Origin: Nocardioides rotundus
GTDB taxonomy: Bacteria > Actinomycetota > Actinomycetes > Propionibacteriales > Nocardioidaceae
DNA length: 64,000 bases
Reading direction: 5' to 3'
Assembly: GCF_019931675.1 (NCBI RefSeq)
Contig: NZ_CP082922.1
Coordinates: 682,001 to 746,000 of the forward strand
The notes under the pieces were generated by a model. The model did no database searches, was not told where the DNA came from, and saw only the letters and a program-made list of their open reading frames with translations. Shown here piece by piece: positions 50,059 through 58,699 of the stretch. The translations under genes were made by a program, and so were the position numbers. Each line of letters begins with the position of its first letter. Within the stretch, counting starts at the first letter, position 1.

Positions 50059-53000
50059 TTGCCCCCCACCGGACCCCTGCCGGACCTGCTCACCGCCGTC
50101 CTCGCCGACCCGCCGTTGGCCGAGGCGATGGCGGACGCCCGCGAGGGCACCGAGCCCGCGCTCGACCTCACCGGCCCCCCGGCCCTGCGGCCGTTCGTGG
50201 TGGCCGGCCTGGTCGGCGCCGGCCGCACCGTGCTGGCGGTGACCGTGACCTCGCGGGAGGCCGAGGACCTGGTCGCCGAGCTCGGCTCGCTGGTGGACCC
50301 CGCGACGGTGGCGCTCTACCCCAGCTGGGAGACGCTGCCGCACGAGCGGCTCTCGCCCCGCAGCGACACCGTCGGCCAGCGGCTCGCCGTCCTCCGGCGC
50401 CTCCGGCACCCCGGCGACGACCCCGCCAACGGCCCGCTCTCGGTGGTCGTCGCGCCGATCCGCTCGGTGCTGCAGCCGCAGGTGCAGGGCCTGGCCGACC
50501 TGACCCCGGTCGAGCTCGCCACTGGTGATGAGCAGCCGATCGAGGCGGTCGTCCAGAGCCTCGTCGACGCGGCGTACTCCCGGGTCGACCTGGTCGAGCG
50601 GCGCGGCGAGTTCGCCGTCCGCGGCGGCATCGTCGACGTCTTCCCGCCGACCGAGGAGCACCCGCTGCGGGTGGAGTTCTGGGGCGACGAGGTCGAGGAG
50701 ATCCGCTCCTTCTCCGTCGCCGACCAGCGCACCCTCGAGCCGGTCGGCCGGCTGTGGGCGCCGCCGTGCCGGGAGCTGTTGCTCACCGAGGAGGTACGGC
50801 GCCGCGCCGCCGCGCTGGGCGAGGCGAACCCGCAGCTACTCGAGCTCACCGACAAGCTCGCGCAGGGCATCGCCGTCGAGGGCATGGAGTCCCTCGCCCC
50901 GGCGCTGGTCGACGAGATGGAGCTGCTGGTCGACCTGCTCCCCGCCGACACGCACGTGGTCGTCCTCGACCCCGAGCGGGCCCGCTCGCGCGCCCACGAC
51001 CTGGTCGCCACCTCCGAGGAGTTCCTCGGCGCCTCGTGGGCCGCCGCCGCGAGCGGGGGCGAGGCGCCCATCGACCTCAGCGGCGCGTCGTACCGCACCG
51101 TCTCCGACGTCCGCAGCACGGTGCTCGGGCAGGGGAAGTCCTGGTGGACGCTGAGCCCGTTCGGCATCGCCGACGAATCCGAGGCCGGCACGTCAGGCGC
51201 GGACGCCGACGCCGACGAGGGCGCCGTCCCGTCCCGTCAGCTGGCCGCCGTGCCCGCCCGGGAGTACCGCGGCGACGTCGATGCCGCGATCGCCGACGTC
51301 GGCCGCTGGGCCGCCGGCGGCCTCCGGGTCACCACCGTGCACGCGGGACCCGGGCCGGCGCAGCGGATGGTCGAGGCGCTCGGGGAGCGCGACGTGCCGG
51401 CGCGGCTGGTGGTCTCGACAGGCTCGACCAGCGAGGGGGGCTCGACCGGCGAGGGGGGCTCGACCAGCGAGGGGGGCTCGACCGGCGAGGGGGGCTCGAC
51501 CAGCGAGGGGGGCTCGACCGGCGAAGGTGAGCAGTGGGCCCCCGGCGTCGTCACCGTCACCACCGGCACCCTGGCCCACGGGTTCCTCGACGAGGAGCGC
51601 GGGCTGGTCCTCCTCACCGGCGACGACCTCACCGGGCAGAAGGCCTCCACCCGCGACATGCGCGCCATGCCCGCGCGCCGCAAGCAGCAGGTCGACCCGC
51701 TGGAGCTCAAGGCCGGCGACTACGTGGTGCACGAGCAGCACGGCGTCGGGCGGTTCGTGGAGATGCGGCAGCGCGAGGTCGGGGGCGCGACCCGGGAGTA
51801 CCTCGTCCTGGAGTACGGCGCCTCCAAGCGCGGTGGCCCCCCGGACCGGCTCTACGTCCCGGCCGACAGCCTGGACCAGGTCACCCGCTACGTCGGCGGC
51901 GAGCAGCCCAGCCTGGACCGGCTCGGCGGCGGCGACTGGACCAAGCGGAAGAACCGCGCCCGCCGGGCGGTGCGCGAGATCGCCGCGGAGCTGATCAAGC
52001 TCTACGCCGCCCGCCAGGCCACCAAGGGCCACCGGTTCGGCCCGGACTCCCCGTGGCAGCGCGAGCTCGAGGACGCCTTCCCGTTCGTCGAGACGCCGGA
52101 CCAGCTGACCACCGTCGACGAGGTCAAGTCCGACATGATGCAGACGGTGCCGATGGACCGGCTGGTCTGCGGCGACGTCGGATACGGCAAGACCGAGATC
52201 GCCGTGCGGGCGGCCTTCAAGGCGGTGCAGGACGGCAAGCAGGTCGTCGTACTCGTCCCCACCACCCTGCTGGTGCAGCAGCACTTCTCCACCTTCACCG
52301 AGCGGATGGCCGGGTTCCCGGTCGAGATCCGCGGCCTGTCCCGCTTCCAGACCGAGCGCGAGGCCCGCGAGGTGATGGCCGGGCTGGCCGACGGCACCGT
52401 CGACATCGTCATCGGCACCCACCGGCTGCTCAACCCCGACGTCCGGGTCAAGGACCTCGGGCTGATCATCGTCGACGAGGAGCAGCGCTTCGGCGTCGAG
52501 CACAAGGAGCAGATGAAGCGGCTGCGCACCAGCGTGGACGTGCTCTCGATGAGCGCCACCCCGATCCCGCGGACCCTGGAGATGGCGGTCACCGGCATCC
52601 GGGAGATGTCGACCATCACCACGCCGCCGGAGGAGCGGCACCCGGTGCTGACCTACGTCGGGGCGTATGAGGACCGGCAGGTGATCGCCGCGATCCGGCG
52701 CGAGCTGCTGCGCGAGGGGCAGGTCTTCTTCATCCACAACCGGGTGCAGTCGATCGAGAAGGCGGCCGCCCGGATCCGCGAGCTGGTCCCCGAGGCGCGC
52801 GTGGGCGTGGCGCACGGCCAGATGGGCGAGCACCAGCTGGAGCAGGTGATGCTGGACTTCTGGGAGAAGCGCTTCGATGTTCTGGTGTGCACCACCATCG
52901 TCGAGTCCGGCCTGGACGTCTCCAACGCCAACACGATGATCATCGAGCGGGCCGACACCCTCGGCCTCTCCCAGCTGCACCAGCTGCGCGGCCGGGTCGG

Positions 53001-53733
53001 CCGCTCCCGGGAGCGGGCCTACGCCTACTTCCTCTACCCGGCCGAGAAGCCGCTCACCGAGACCGCCCACGAGCGGCTGGCCACGCTGGCCCAGCACTCC
53101 GACCTCGGCGGCGGCATGGCGATCGCGATGAAGGACCTGGAGATCCGGGGCGCCGGCAACCTGCTCGGCGGCGAGCAGTCCGGGCACATCGCCGACGTCG
53201 GCTTCGACCTCTACGTCCGTCTGGTGGGGGAGGCGGTCGCCGACTTCAAGGGGGACGGCGGCGAGGAGCTCTCCGAGGTCCGGATCGAGCTGCCGGTCGA
53301 CGCGCACCTGCCGCACGACTACATCCCCAGCGAGCGCCTGCGGCTGGAGATGTACAAGCGCCTGGCCGAGGTTCGCAGCGACGACGACGTCGACCTGCTG
53401 CTGGCCGAGATGCAGGACCGGTACGGCGAGCCGCCGCAGGAGGTCGCCTCGCTCCTCCTGGTCGCGCGCTTCCGCGCGCGGGCCCGCGAGGCCGGCATCG
53501 GCGAGGTCACCATCGCCGGTCGCAACGTCCGGTTCGCCCCGGTCGACCTGCCGGAGAGCCGGGTGCTGCGGCTCTACCCGAAGTCGATCGTCAAGCCCCA
53601 GCTCGACACCGTGCTGGTGCCGCGCCCGCAGACCGCGAAGGTCGGGGGCCGTCCATTGGATGGGATCGCCCTGCTTGAATGGGCCCGGCAGGTGATCGAC
53701 TCCGTGATCGACCCGCGGGAGAGCACCGCCTGA
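50059..53733 (+). CDS. mfd: Transcription-repair coupling factor
   Basis: 1224 residues; TTG start at 50059 with GGAG 5 bp upstream. Order: UvrB-like N-terminal domains (YPSWETLPHERLSPRSDTVG), RNAP-interacting domain (DYVVHEQHGVGRFVEMRQRE), helicase domains (LVCGDVGYGKTEIAVRAAFK Walker A, LIIVDEEQRFGVEHK Walker B, VFFIHNRVQSI, RGRVGRSRERAYAYF) and the C-terminal TRCF domain. It removes stalled RNA polymerase and recruits UvrA. A low-complexity insertion at residues about 452-490 comes from the dispersed repeat and falls in the linker before the RNAP-interacting domain, where it is likely tolerated. Followed by a SurA-like lipoprotein and mazG. Confidence 0.97.
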   Translation: MPPTGPLPDLLTAVLADPPLAEAMADAREGTEPALDLTGPPALRPFVVAGLVGAGRTVLAVTVTSREAEDLVAELGSLVDPATVALYPSWETLPHERLSPRSDTVGQRLAVLRRLRHPGDDPANGPLSVVVAPIRSVLQPQVQGLADLTPVELATGDEQPIEAVVQSLVDAAYSRVDLVERRGEFAVRGGIVDVFPPTEEHPLRVEFWGDEVEEIRSFSVADQRTLEPVGRLWAPPCRELLLTEEVRRRAAALGEANPQLLELTDKLAQGIAVEGMESLAPALVDEMELLVDLLPADTHVVVLDPERARSRAHDLVATSEEFLGASWAAAASGGEAPIDLSGASYRTVSDVRSTVLGQGKSWWTLSPFGIADESEAGTSGADADADEGAVPSRQLAAVPAREYRGDVDAAIADVGRWAAGGLRVTTVHAGPGPAQRMVEALGERDVPARLVVSTGSTSEGGSTGEGGSTSEGGSTGEGGSTSEGGSTGEGEQWAPGVVTVTTGTLAHGFLDEERGLVLLTGDDLTGQKASTRDMRAMPARRKQQVDPLELKAGDYVVHEQHGVGRFVEMRQREVGGATREYLVLEYGASKRGGPPDRLYVPADSLDQVTRYVGGEQPSLDRLGGGDWTKRKNRARRAVREIAAELIKLYAARQATKGHRFGPDSPWQRELEDAFPFVETPDQLTTVDEVKSDMMQTVPMDRLVCGDVGYGKTEIAVRAAFKAVQDGKQVVVLVPTTLLVQQHFSTFTERMAGFPVEIRGLSRFQTEREAREVMAGLADGTVDIVIGTHRLLNPDVRVKDLGLIIVDEEQRFGVEHKEQMKRLRTSVDVLSMSATPIPRTLEMAVTGIREMSTITTPPEERHPVLTYVGAYEDRQVIAAIRRELLREGQVFFIHNRVQSIEKAAARIRELVPEARVGVAHGQMGEHQLEQVMLDFWEKRFDVLVCTTIVESGLDVSNANTMIIERADTLGLSQLHQLRGRVGRSRERAYAYFLYPAEKPLTETAHERLATLAQHSDLGGGMAIAMKDLEIRGAGNLLGGEQSGHIADVGFDLYVRLVGEAVADFKGDGGEELSEVRIELPVDAHLPHDYIPSERLRLEMYKRLAEVRSDDDVDLLLAEMQDRYGEPPQEVASLLLVARFRARAREAGIGEVTIAGRNVRFAPVDLPESRVLRLYPKSIVKPQLDTVLVPRPQTAKVGGRPLDGIALLEWARQVIDSVIDPRESTA
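51409..51527 (+). repeat. In-frame repeat array inside mfd
   Basis: One full GGTCTCGACAGGCTCGACCA at 51411 followed by five 18-bp units GGCTCGACC[A/G]GCGAGGG that alternate A and G, giving STSEGG and STGEGG in turn. The last unit decays to GGCGAAGGTGAG. Sense orientation and the same frame as in hemY. Confidence 0.95.
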
Positions 53734-53765
53734 GCACGCCCGACCCGACCAAGGAGAACCCACCG

Positions 53766-54491
53766 GTGCGCACGCGCAAAGTCTGGCTGGCCGTCCCGGC
53801 CTGCCTGTTCCTGCTGACCGGCTGCGGCAGCGGCAGCCCGAACGTCGCCGCCACCGTGGGGGAGACCACCATCAAGATGAGCGAGGTCGACCAGCTCGCC
53901 CAGGACTACTGCACCGCGACCAAGCAGGCCTACCAGCAGAACGGCGTGGTCCTGCCCATGGGCACGGTGCGCCGGCAGGTGGTCTCCAGCCTGGTGCTGC
54001 GGGAGATCGCCAACCAGATGGCCGAGCAGTACGACGTCGCGCCGGGCAAGGGCTACGCGCAGGCGGTCCAGCAGAGCCGCCAGCAGTCCCGGTCGATGCC
54101 GGACGCCGCGCGCGAGGCCGCCACGACGATCGACACCACCGGGGGCTACCTGCAGGACATCGCGGTCGCCGCTGCCGAGCAGGCGCTGGCGGACGAGGGC
54201 GTCACCGGACTGAGCCAGCAGCAGGTGACCGAGCGCGCCATCGAGATGTTCACCAGCTGGTCGGACCGCTCGCCGATCGAGGTCAACCCGAAGCTCGGGG
54301 TGGAGTGGTCCGAGGGCACCCTGGCGCCGACCGAGGGCGGCGGCCTCTCGGTGCCGGTCAGCGAGGACGCGAAGTCCGCCCAGGTGGTGCAGCGCTTCGA
54401 GAACGCGCAGAGCCAGGACGAGCAGGTCGAGCTCGCCCAGCAGCTGACCGGCTACGCCCGGACCCTCCCGCCGTCGCAGCGCTGCGGCTGA
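53766..54491 (+). CDS. SurA N-terminal-domain lipoprotein
   Basis: 241 residues from GTG 53766 with AAGGAG upstream; a longer frame to 53679 overlaps mfd and lacks a signal. Lipobox FLLTGCGS near residue 19 predicts membrane anchoring. NVAATVGETTIKMSEVDQLAQDYC is the opening of SurA/PrsA-type chaperones (VNG-xxI-xxxExd). The rest is helical; no parvulin PPIase domain is evident. It probably assists folding of exported proteins. Lies between mfd and mazG, in the conserved actinobacterial neighbourhood. Confidence 0.8.
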   Translation: MRTRKVWLAVPACLFLLTGCGSGSPNVAATVGETTIKMSEVDQLAQDYCTATKQAYQQNGVVLPMGTVRRQVVSSLVLREIANQMAEQYDVAPGKGYAQAVQQSRQQSRSMPDAAREAATTIDTTGGYLQDIAVAAAEQALADEGVTGLSQQQVTERAIEMFTSWSDRSPIEVNPKLGVEWSEGTLAPTEGGGLSVPVSEDAKSAQVVQRFENAQSQDEQVELAQQLTGYARTLPPSQRCG

Positions 54492-54502
54492 CGGATCGAC
54501 CG

Positions 54503-55210
54503 GTGGCCGAGGCTGATCCCGATCCGCTGCGGGAGTTCCTCGCGGTGATGCGGCGGCTGCGCGAGGAGTGCAGCTGGAAGGCCGCGCAGGACCACCGCTC
54601 CCTGGTGCGCTATCTCCTGGAGGAGGCGCACGAGACGGTCGAGGCGATCGAGCAGGGCACACCCGCCGACCTGCGCGAGGAGCTCGGCGACCTGCTGCTG
54701 CAGGTGTACTTCCACGCCGTGATCGCCGAGCAGGCCGGCCAGTTCACCTTGGACGACGTCGCCCGCGACGTGACCGCGAAGATGTACCGCCGCAACCCGC
54801 ACGTCTTCGGCGACGCCCCCGGCGGCACCCCCGCCGAGATCGACGCGGTGTGGCAGGCGATCAAGGCGGAGGAGAAGGCGGGCCGCCGTACCCCCGACGA
54901 GGGGATCCCGGCCTCCCTGCCCGCGCTGTTGTATGCCGACAAGGTGCTCGGGCGGCTGCCCTCGGGCGGGGTGGTCTCGACAGGCTCGACCAGCGAGGGG
55001 GGCTCGGGCGGGGTGGTCTCGACAGGCTCGACCAGCGAGGGGGGCTCGGCCGGCGAGGGGGGCTCGGCCGGCGCGGGGGGCTCAGCCGGCGCGGGGGGCT
55101 CGACCCGCGAGGACATCGGGCGGCGGCTGCTCGCGCTGGTCGCCGAGGCGCGGGAGGCGGGGGTCGACCCCGAGCAGGCCCTGCGCGACGCCGTCCGCGC
55201 ACTCCTCTGA
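54503..55210 (+). CDS. mazG: MazG-family nucleoside triphosphate pyrophosphohydrolase
   Basis: 235 residues from GTG 54503. YLLEEAHETVEAIEQGTPADLREELGDLLLQVYFHA is the EExxE...ExxD metal-binding core; CSWKAAQDHRSLVRY is the family's CPWDxxQTHxSL region in altered form. One MazG domain only. It hydrolyses NTPs/dNTPs, cleaning damaged nucleotides or lowering ppGpp. Residues about 156-203 are repeat-derived ([14 protein letters not shown] twice, then four SAGEGG/SAGAGG units) and separate the catalytic core from a C-terminal helix. The size is otherwise normal. Confidence 0.9.
   Translation: MAEADPDPLREFLAVMRRLREECSWKAAQDHRSLVRYLLEEAHETVEAIEQGTPADLREELGDLLLQVYFHAVIAEQAGQFTLDDVARDVTAKMYRRNPHVFGDAPGGTPAEIDAVWQAIKAEEKAGRRTPDEGIPASLPALLYADKVLGRLPSGGVVSTGSTSEGGSGGVVSTGSTSEGGSAGEGGSAGAGGSAGAGGSTREDIGRRLLALVAEAREAGVDPEQALRDAVRALL
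54971..55110 (+). repeat. In-frame repeat array inside mazG
   Basis: Two full repeats (cores at 54973 and 55015, 42 bp apart) followed by four diverged 18-bp units GGCTCGGCCGGCG[A/C]GGGG and a last GGCTCGACC. All lengths are multiples of three; sense orientation, same frame. Confidence 0.95.
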
Positions 55211-55323
55211 CTCGCGGGCGGCCACGCGGGAGACACGCCGGGAGGTGGCGGAATGCCGCCGTGTCGCGGCGTTCCCGCAGGTCAGCGGGGTGTCGGAAAT
55301 CAATCTGGTGGCGTTACGGATAC

Positions 55324-55362
55324 TTACTGGATTAACTGCAGTGAGTTACTAGTATTACGTCC
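55324..55362. promoter_or_regulatory. AT-rich promoter/operator upstream of the GntR gene
   Basis: Contains TAGTAT (55350-55355), a good -10, and two perfect 8-bp palindromes, ACTGCAGT (55335-55342) and TACTAGTA (55347-55354). They lie just upstream of the GTG at 55363, so GntR probably controls its own operon. A -35 (TTACTG, 55324-55329) is 20 bp away, so weak. Confidence 0.5.
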
Positions 55363-56115
55363 GTGACGATCTCCCACCCCACCTCCCGGCCGCGGGCGGC
55401 CCGGGCCCGCCTGGTGGCCGACGTACTCCGCCACCAGGTGCTGCACCGGGCGCGCGAGGGCCGGCTGGAGCTGCCGTCGGAGCCGACGCTGGCCGACGAC
55501 TTCGGGGTGTCCCGCAACACCGTGCGCGCGGCCTTGGACCTGCTCCGCCTGGAGGGCCTGGTCGAGCGCACGCCGGGGGTCGGCACCCGGGCCGGAGGCG
55601 GCAAGCACCCGCACGGCCTGCATCAGCTCCAGGGTCTCGGCGAGGTCGTCGCCGAGGGGTCCCTGGTCCACAACGAGGTCCGCGCGGCGGGCCTTGTCCG
55701 GGCGCCCGGCGCCGTGGCCCACCGGCTGCGGCTCGGTCCCGACGAGCCAGTGGTGTACGTCGAGAGGTTGCGCACCGTCGACGGCGTACCCATGTCGCTG
55801 GATCTCACCTACCTTCCGCGCGACCCCGGCGAGGCCCTGCTCGCCGAGGACCTGGCCCACCGGGACGTGTTCGCGCTGTTGGAGGAGATCACCGGCGGCG
55901 GGCTCGACGGGGCCGACGTGATCCTGGAGGCGGTGGGCGCGGACCAGCATTCCGCGTCGCTGCTCCGGGTCCGGCCGGGCGCCCCTCTGCTCATGCTCGA
56001 GCGGTTGACCCGCCTGGGCGACGGACGCCCCGTGGACCTGGAGTTCATCCGGTTCCGCGGCGACCGCATCACCATGCGCAGCACGCTGCGCCGTACCCCG
56101 AGGAGCCCCGCATGA
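55363..56115 (+). CDS. GntR/UTRA family transcriptional regulator
   Basis: 250 residues from GTG 55363. Residues 15-75 form the winged helix (LVADVLRHQVLHRAREGRLE, LPSEPTLADDFGVSRNTVRA, LEGLVERTPGVGT). Residues about 85-245 are a UTRA effector domain (EPVVYVERLRTVDGVPMSLD, LLMLERLTRLGDGRPVDLEF). The ATG of the ferredoxin overlaps its stop, making it the first gene of the operon. It likely responds to the substrate or product of the operon. Confidence 0.92.
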   Translation: MTISHPTSRPRAARARLVADVLRHQVLHRAREGRLELPSEPTLADDFGVSRNTVRAALDLLRLEGLVERTPGVGTRAGGGKHPHGLHQLQGLGEVVAEGSLVHNEVRAAGLVRAPGAVAHRLRLGPDEPVVYVERLRTVDGVPMSLDLTYLPRDPGEALLAEDLAHRDVFALLEEITGGGLDGADVILEAVGADQHSASLLRVRPGAPLLMLERLTRLGDGRPVDLEFIRFRGDRITMRSTLRRTPRSPA

Positions 56116-56375
56116 CCGAGACGTCTCAGACCAGCCGGCCCGGCCGCTCGCCCTTGGTCGACCAGCGCTTCGACGTGCCGGTGACCATCGACGAGTCCCG
56201 CTGCATCGAGGGCTGCAACCTCTGCGTGGAGGTGTGCCCGCTGGACGCCCTGGCGATCGACCCGGAGACCAACAAGGCCTACATGGCCGTCGACGAGTGC
56301 TGGTACTGCGGCCCCTGCGCCGACCGGTGCCCCACCGACGCCGTGACCGTGAACATCCCCTACCTGCTGCGCTGA
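56112..56375 (+). CDS. AprB-like 2[4Fe-4S] ferredoxin
   Basis: 87 residues. Two cluster motifs: CIEGCNLCVEVCP and, after DPETNKAYMAVDE, CWYCGPCADRCP. The NKAYMAVDECWYCGPC spacing resembles the beta subunit of adenylylsulfate reductase more than ordinary bacterial ferredoxins. It should shuttle electrons to the AprA-like flavoprotein of the same operon. The sequence after CP ends with DAVTVNIPYLLR. ATGA overlap with the regulator gene. Confidence 0.88.
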   Translation: MTETSQTSRPGRSPLVDQRFDVPVTIDESRCIEGCNLCVEVCPLDALAIDPETNKAYMAVDECWYCGPCADRCPTDAVTVNIPYLLR

Positions 56376-56407
56376 GCGCGCCCGCATCCCGCCCGAGGAG
56401 CCCTCGC

Positions 56408-57836
56408 ATGCCCATCTCCCTGCGCGCCGTCACCGGCGCCCTCAGCGGTCTCGTCGCGGCCGCCGGCCTGTCGGCCTGCACCGTCGCCGGCGGCGCCGAG
56501 GGCGAGCCGGGGTACGGCGACCGTCACGGTCGGCTACCAGTCCAAGACCATCAACACCGTCACCGCCGGCACCCTGCTGCGCGAGCGCGGCTTCCTGGAG
56601 AAGCGGCTCGCCGAGGTGGGGGACTACCAGGTCCGCTGGGCCGACTACGACACCGGCGCGCCCATCACCGCCCAGATGCTCGCCGGCAAGATCGACATCG
56701 GCTCCATGGGCGACTACCCGCTGCTGATCAACGGCTCCCGCGCGGGGACCGGCGACCGCGGCACCACCATGATCGCCGTGACCGGCTGGAACCCCCGCGG
56801 CGCCCTCAACGGCGTCGTCGTGGGGGCGGACTCACCCGTCTCGACGCTGGAGGACCTCGAGGGGAAGAGCATCTCAGCGAGCGTCGGCTCAGCCGGTCAC
56901 GGCACCCTCGTCCAGGCCCTCGACCGGGCCGGGATCGACCCCGAGACCGCGGTGTCGGTGGAGAACCAGGACCCCGGCGTGGGCGCCTCGGCGCTGCAGG
57001 CGGGCTCGGTCGACGCGGTCGCCCAGTTCGTCGCGTGGCCCGGCTACCTCGCCTGGCGCGACGACGCGCGGCTGGTCTACGACGGCGGGGAGCTCGAGGT
57101 GCCCACCCTGCACGGCACGGTGGTGCGCAAGGAGGTCGCCCGTGAGGAGCCGGAGGTCGTCCGGGCCTTCCTCAAGGCGCAGCTCGACGCCACGGAGTAC
57201 CTCCACGAGAACCCGGTCGAGGCCGCGCAGATCGTCGCCGACGAGACCGGGCTGCCGCCCGAGGTCGTCTACCTCTACAACGGCCGGGGCGGCGTCTCCT
57301 CCTTCGACGCCACGATCAAGGACGAGCAGGTCGAGGCGCTGACCCAGGACGTGCCGTTCCTGAGGTCGATCGGCGTGGTCGAGCGCCCGCTCGACGTCGA
57401 TGCCTTCGTCGACGACACCGCGCTGCGGGAGGCGTACGGCGACTCCTACGACCGCGACGCCGCCTCGACCGCCAACCCGGCGCCGATCGAGGGCCGCGAC
57501 GCCACCTGCGACCGGAAGGTGACCGACCCGGCCACCGCCGGCGAGCTGTGGGTGCAGGGCGAGGACGACACCCGCCCGGCGGCCGACCCGACCTGCCTGG
57601 TGCGGGCCGTGGCCGAGCTCGACGACGGTGAGCGGCTGCGGGCCGCCTACCTGCCCGACGCGCAGACCGGCACCCGCTGGTTCGCCGACCGGATGCTCTG
57701 GCTGCGCGACGGCGAGGAGCTGCTGCCCTTCGCCACCGAGCAGAGCCGCAGCGAGTACGCCGCCGACAACCCCGGCGCGAGCGAGCTGACCTGGGACCAG
57801 GCGGTCGCGACCCAGGCCGGCGGGGGCGCGTCGTGA
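56408..57836 (+). pseudogene. ABC substrate-binding lipoprotein (SsuA/TauA-like), frameshifted near the N-terminus
   Basis: From ATG 56408 a lipoprotein signal is read: SGLVAAAGLSACTVAGG (lipobox LSAC). At about 56512 the frame must shift: removing one T from gggTacggcg gives TATVTVGYQSKTINTVTAG, the true N-terminus, continuous with the second frame (its first ATG is at 56616). GDYQVRWADYDTGAPITAQM, GKIDIGSMGDYPLLI, ATVGSAGHGTLVQALDRAG-like (here SASVGSAGHGTLVQAL) are the NMT1/SsuA fold. The final ~140 residues (ATCDRKVTDPATAGELWVQG...) are an unusual C-terminal addition. The reading frame is otherwise intact, so a sequencing error is possible. Confidence 0.8.
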
Positions 57837-58699
57837 CCGCCGTCCAGGAGCGCACCGACGCCGGAGCCTCGGTCGAGCAGGTCGACGCGCCGCCCGCCCT
57901 GGTGCGGCGGAGGCGCCGTACCCGACCCGTCGACTGGGTGCTGCGCGCCGCCTCGCTCGCCGCCGCCGTCCTGCTGTGGTGGCTGCTGACGACCTACGAC
58001 GTCGTCGCCTGGCTGCGCTTCGACCAGATCCCCGGCCCCGGCGAGGTCTTCGACGCCTTCGGCAGCCAGCTGGGCACGCCGCTGTACTGGCAGGACCTCG
58101 CGCAGAGCCTGGTGCGGATCCTCAGCGGCTTCGCCATCGCGTCGGTGGCCGGCATCGGGCTCGGCATCGCCCTGGCCAGGTCCCGGGTGGCCGCGGACCT
58201 GCTGCAGCCGCTGCTGGAGGTGGTCCGCCCCATCCCCGCGATCGCGCTGGTCCCCGTGGCGATCCTGCTCTTCCCGACCAACGAGCAGGGGATCGTGTTC
58301 ATCACCTCCACCGCGGCGTTCTTCCCGATCCTGGTGAGCACCCGGCACGCGGTCCGTGCGCTGCCGACGGTGTGGGAGGACGCGCTGCGCACGATGGGCG
58401 CCAACCGCCGCCAGGTGCTGCGCGCGGTGATCCTGCCCGGCATCGTCCCGGGGATCTTCGGCGGGCTGTCGGTCGGCATGGGCGTGGCGTGGATCTGCGT
58501 GATCTCCGCGGAGATGATCTCCGGCGACTTCGGCCTGGGCTACCGCACGTGGCAGGCCTACACGATCGTCGACTATCCCGACGTGCTGGTCGGCATGGTG
58601 TCGATCGGCGCCATCGGCTGGCTCACCTCCGCCGGCGTCGAGCTGCTCGGCCGCCGGCTCACCCGGTGGCTGGCCTCGGAGCAGAGGAGCGCGGCATGA
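57833..58699 (+). CDS. ABC transporter permease (SsuC/TauC type)
   Basis: 288 residues, GTG start inside the previous stop (GTGA). After a basic N-terminus ([12 protein letters not shown]) come about six helices; VVRPIPAIALVPVAILLFPT and RTMGANRRQVLRAVILPGIVPG form the EAA-type coupling loop of the sulfonate/nitrate/taurine permease family. AAFFPILVSTRHAVRALP is typical of SsuC. It forms the membrane channel of the importer with the ATPase next door. Confidence 0.9.
   Translation: MTAVQERTDAGASVEQVDAPPALVRRRRRTRPVDWVLRAASLAAAVLLWWLLTTYDVVAWLRFDQIPGPGEVFDAFGSQLGTPLYWQDLAQSLVRILSGFAIASVAGIGLGIALARSRVAADLLQPLLEVVRPIPAIALVPVAILLFPTNEQGIVFITSTAAFFPILVSTRHAVRALPTVWEDALRTMGANRRQVLRAVILPGIVPGIFGGLSVGMGVAWICVISAEMISGDFGLGYRTWQAYTIVDYPDVLVGMVSIGAIGWLTSAGVELLGRRLTRWLASEQRSAA

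Noticed and set aside
54503..55210. mazG as pseudogene because of the repeat-rich C-terminal half
   Set aside because: Frame remains open, catalytic core is complete, and the insertion lies in a linker.
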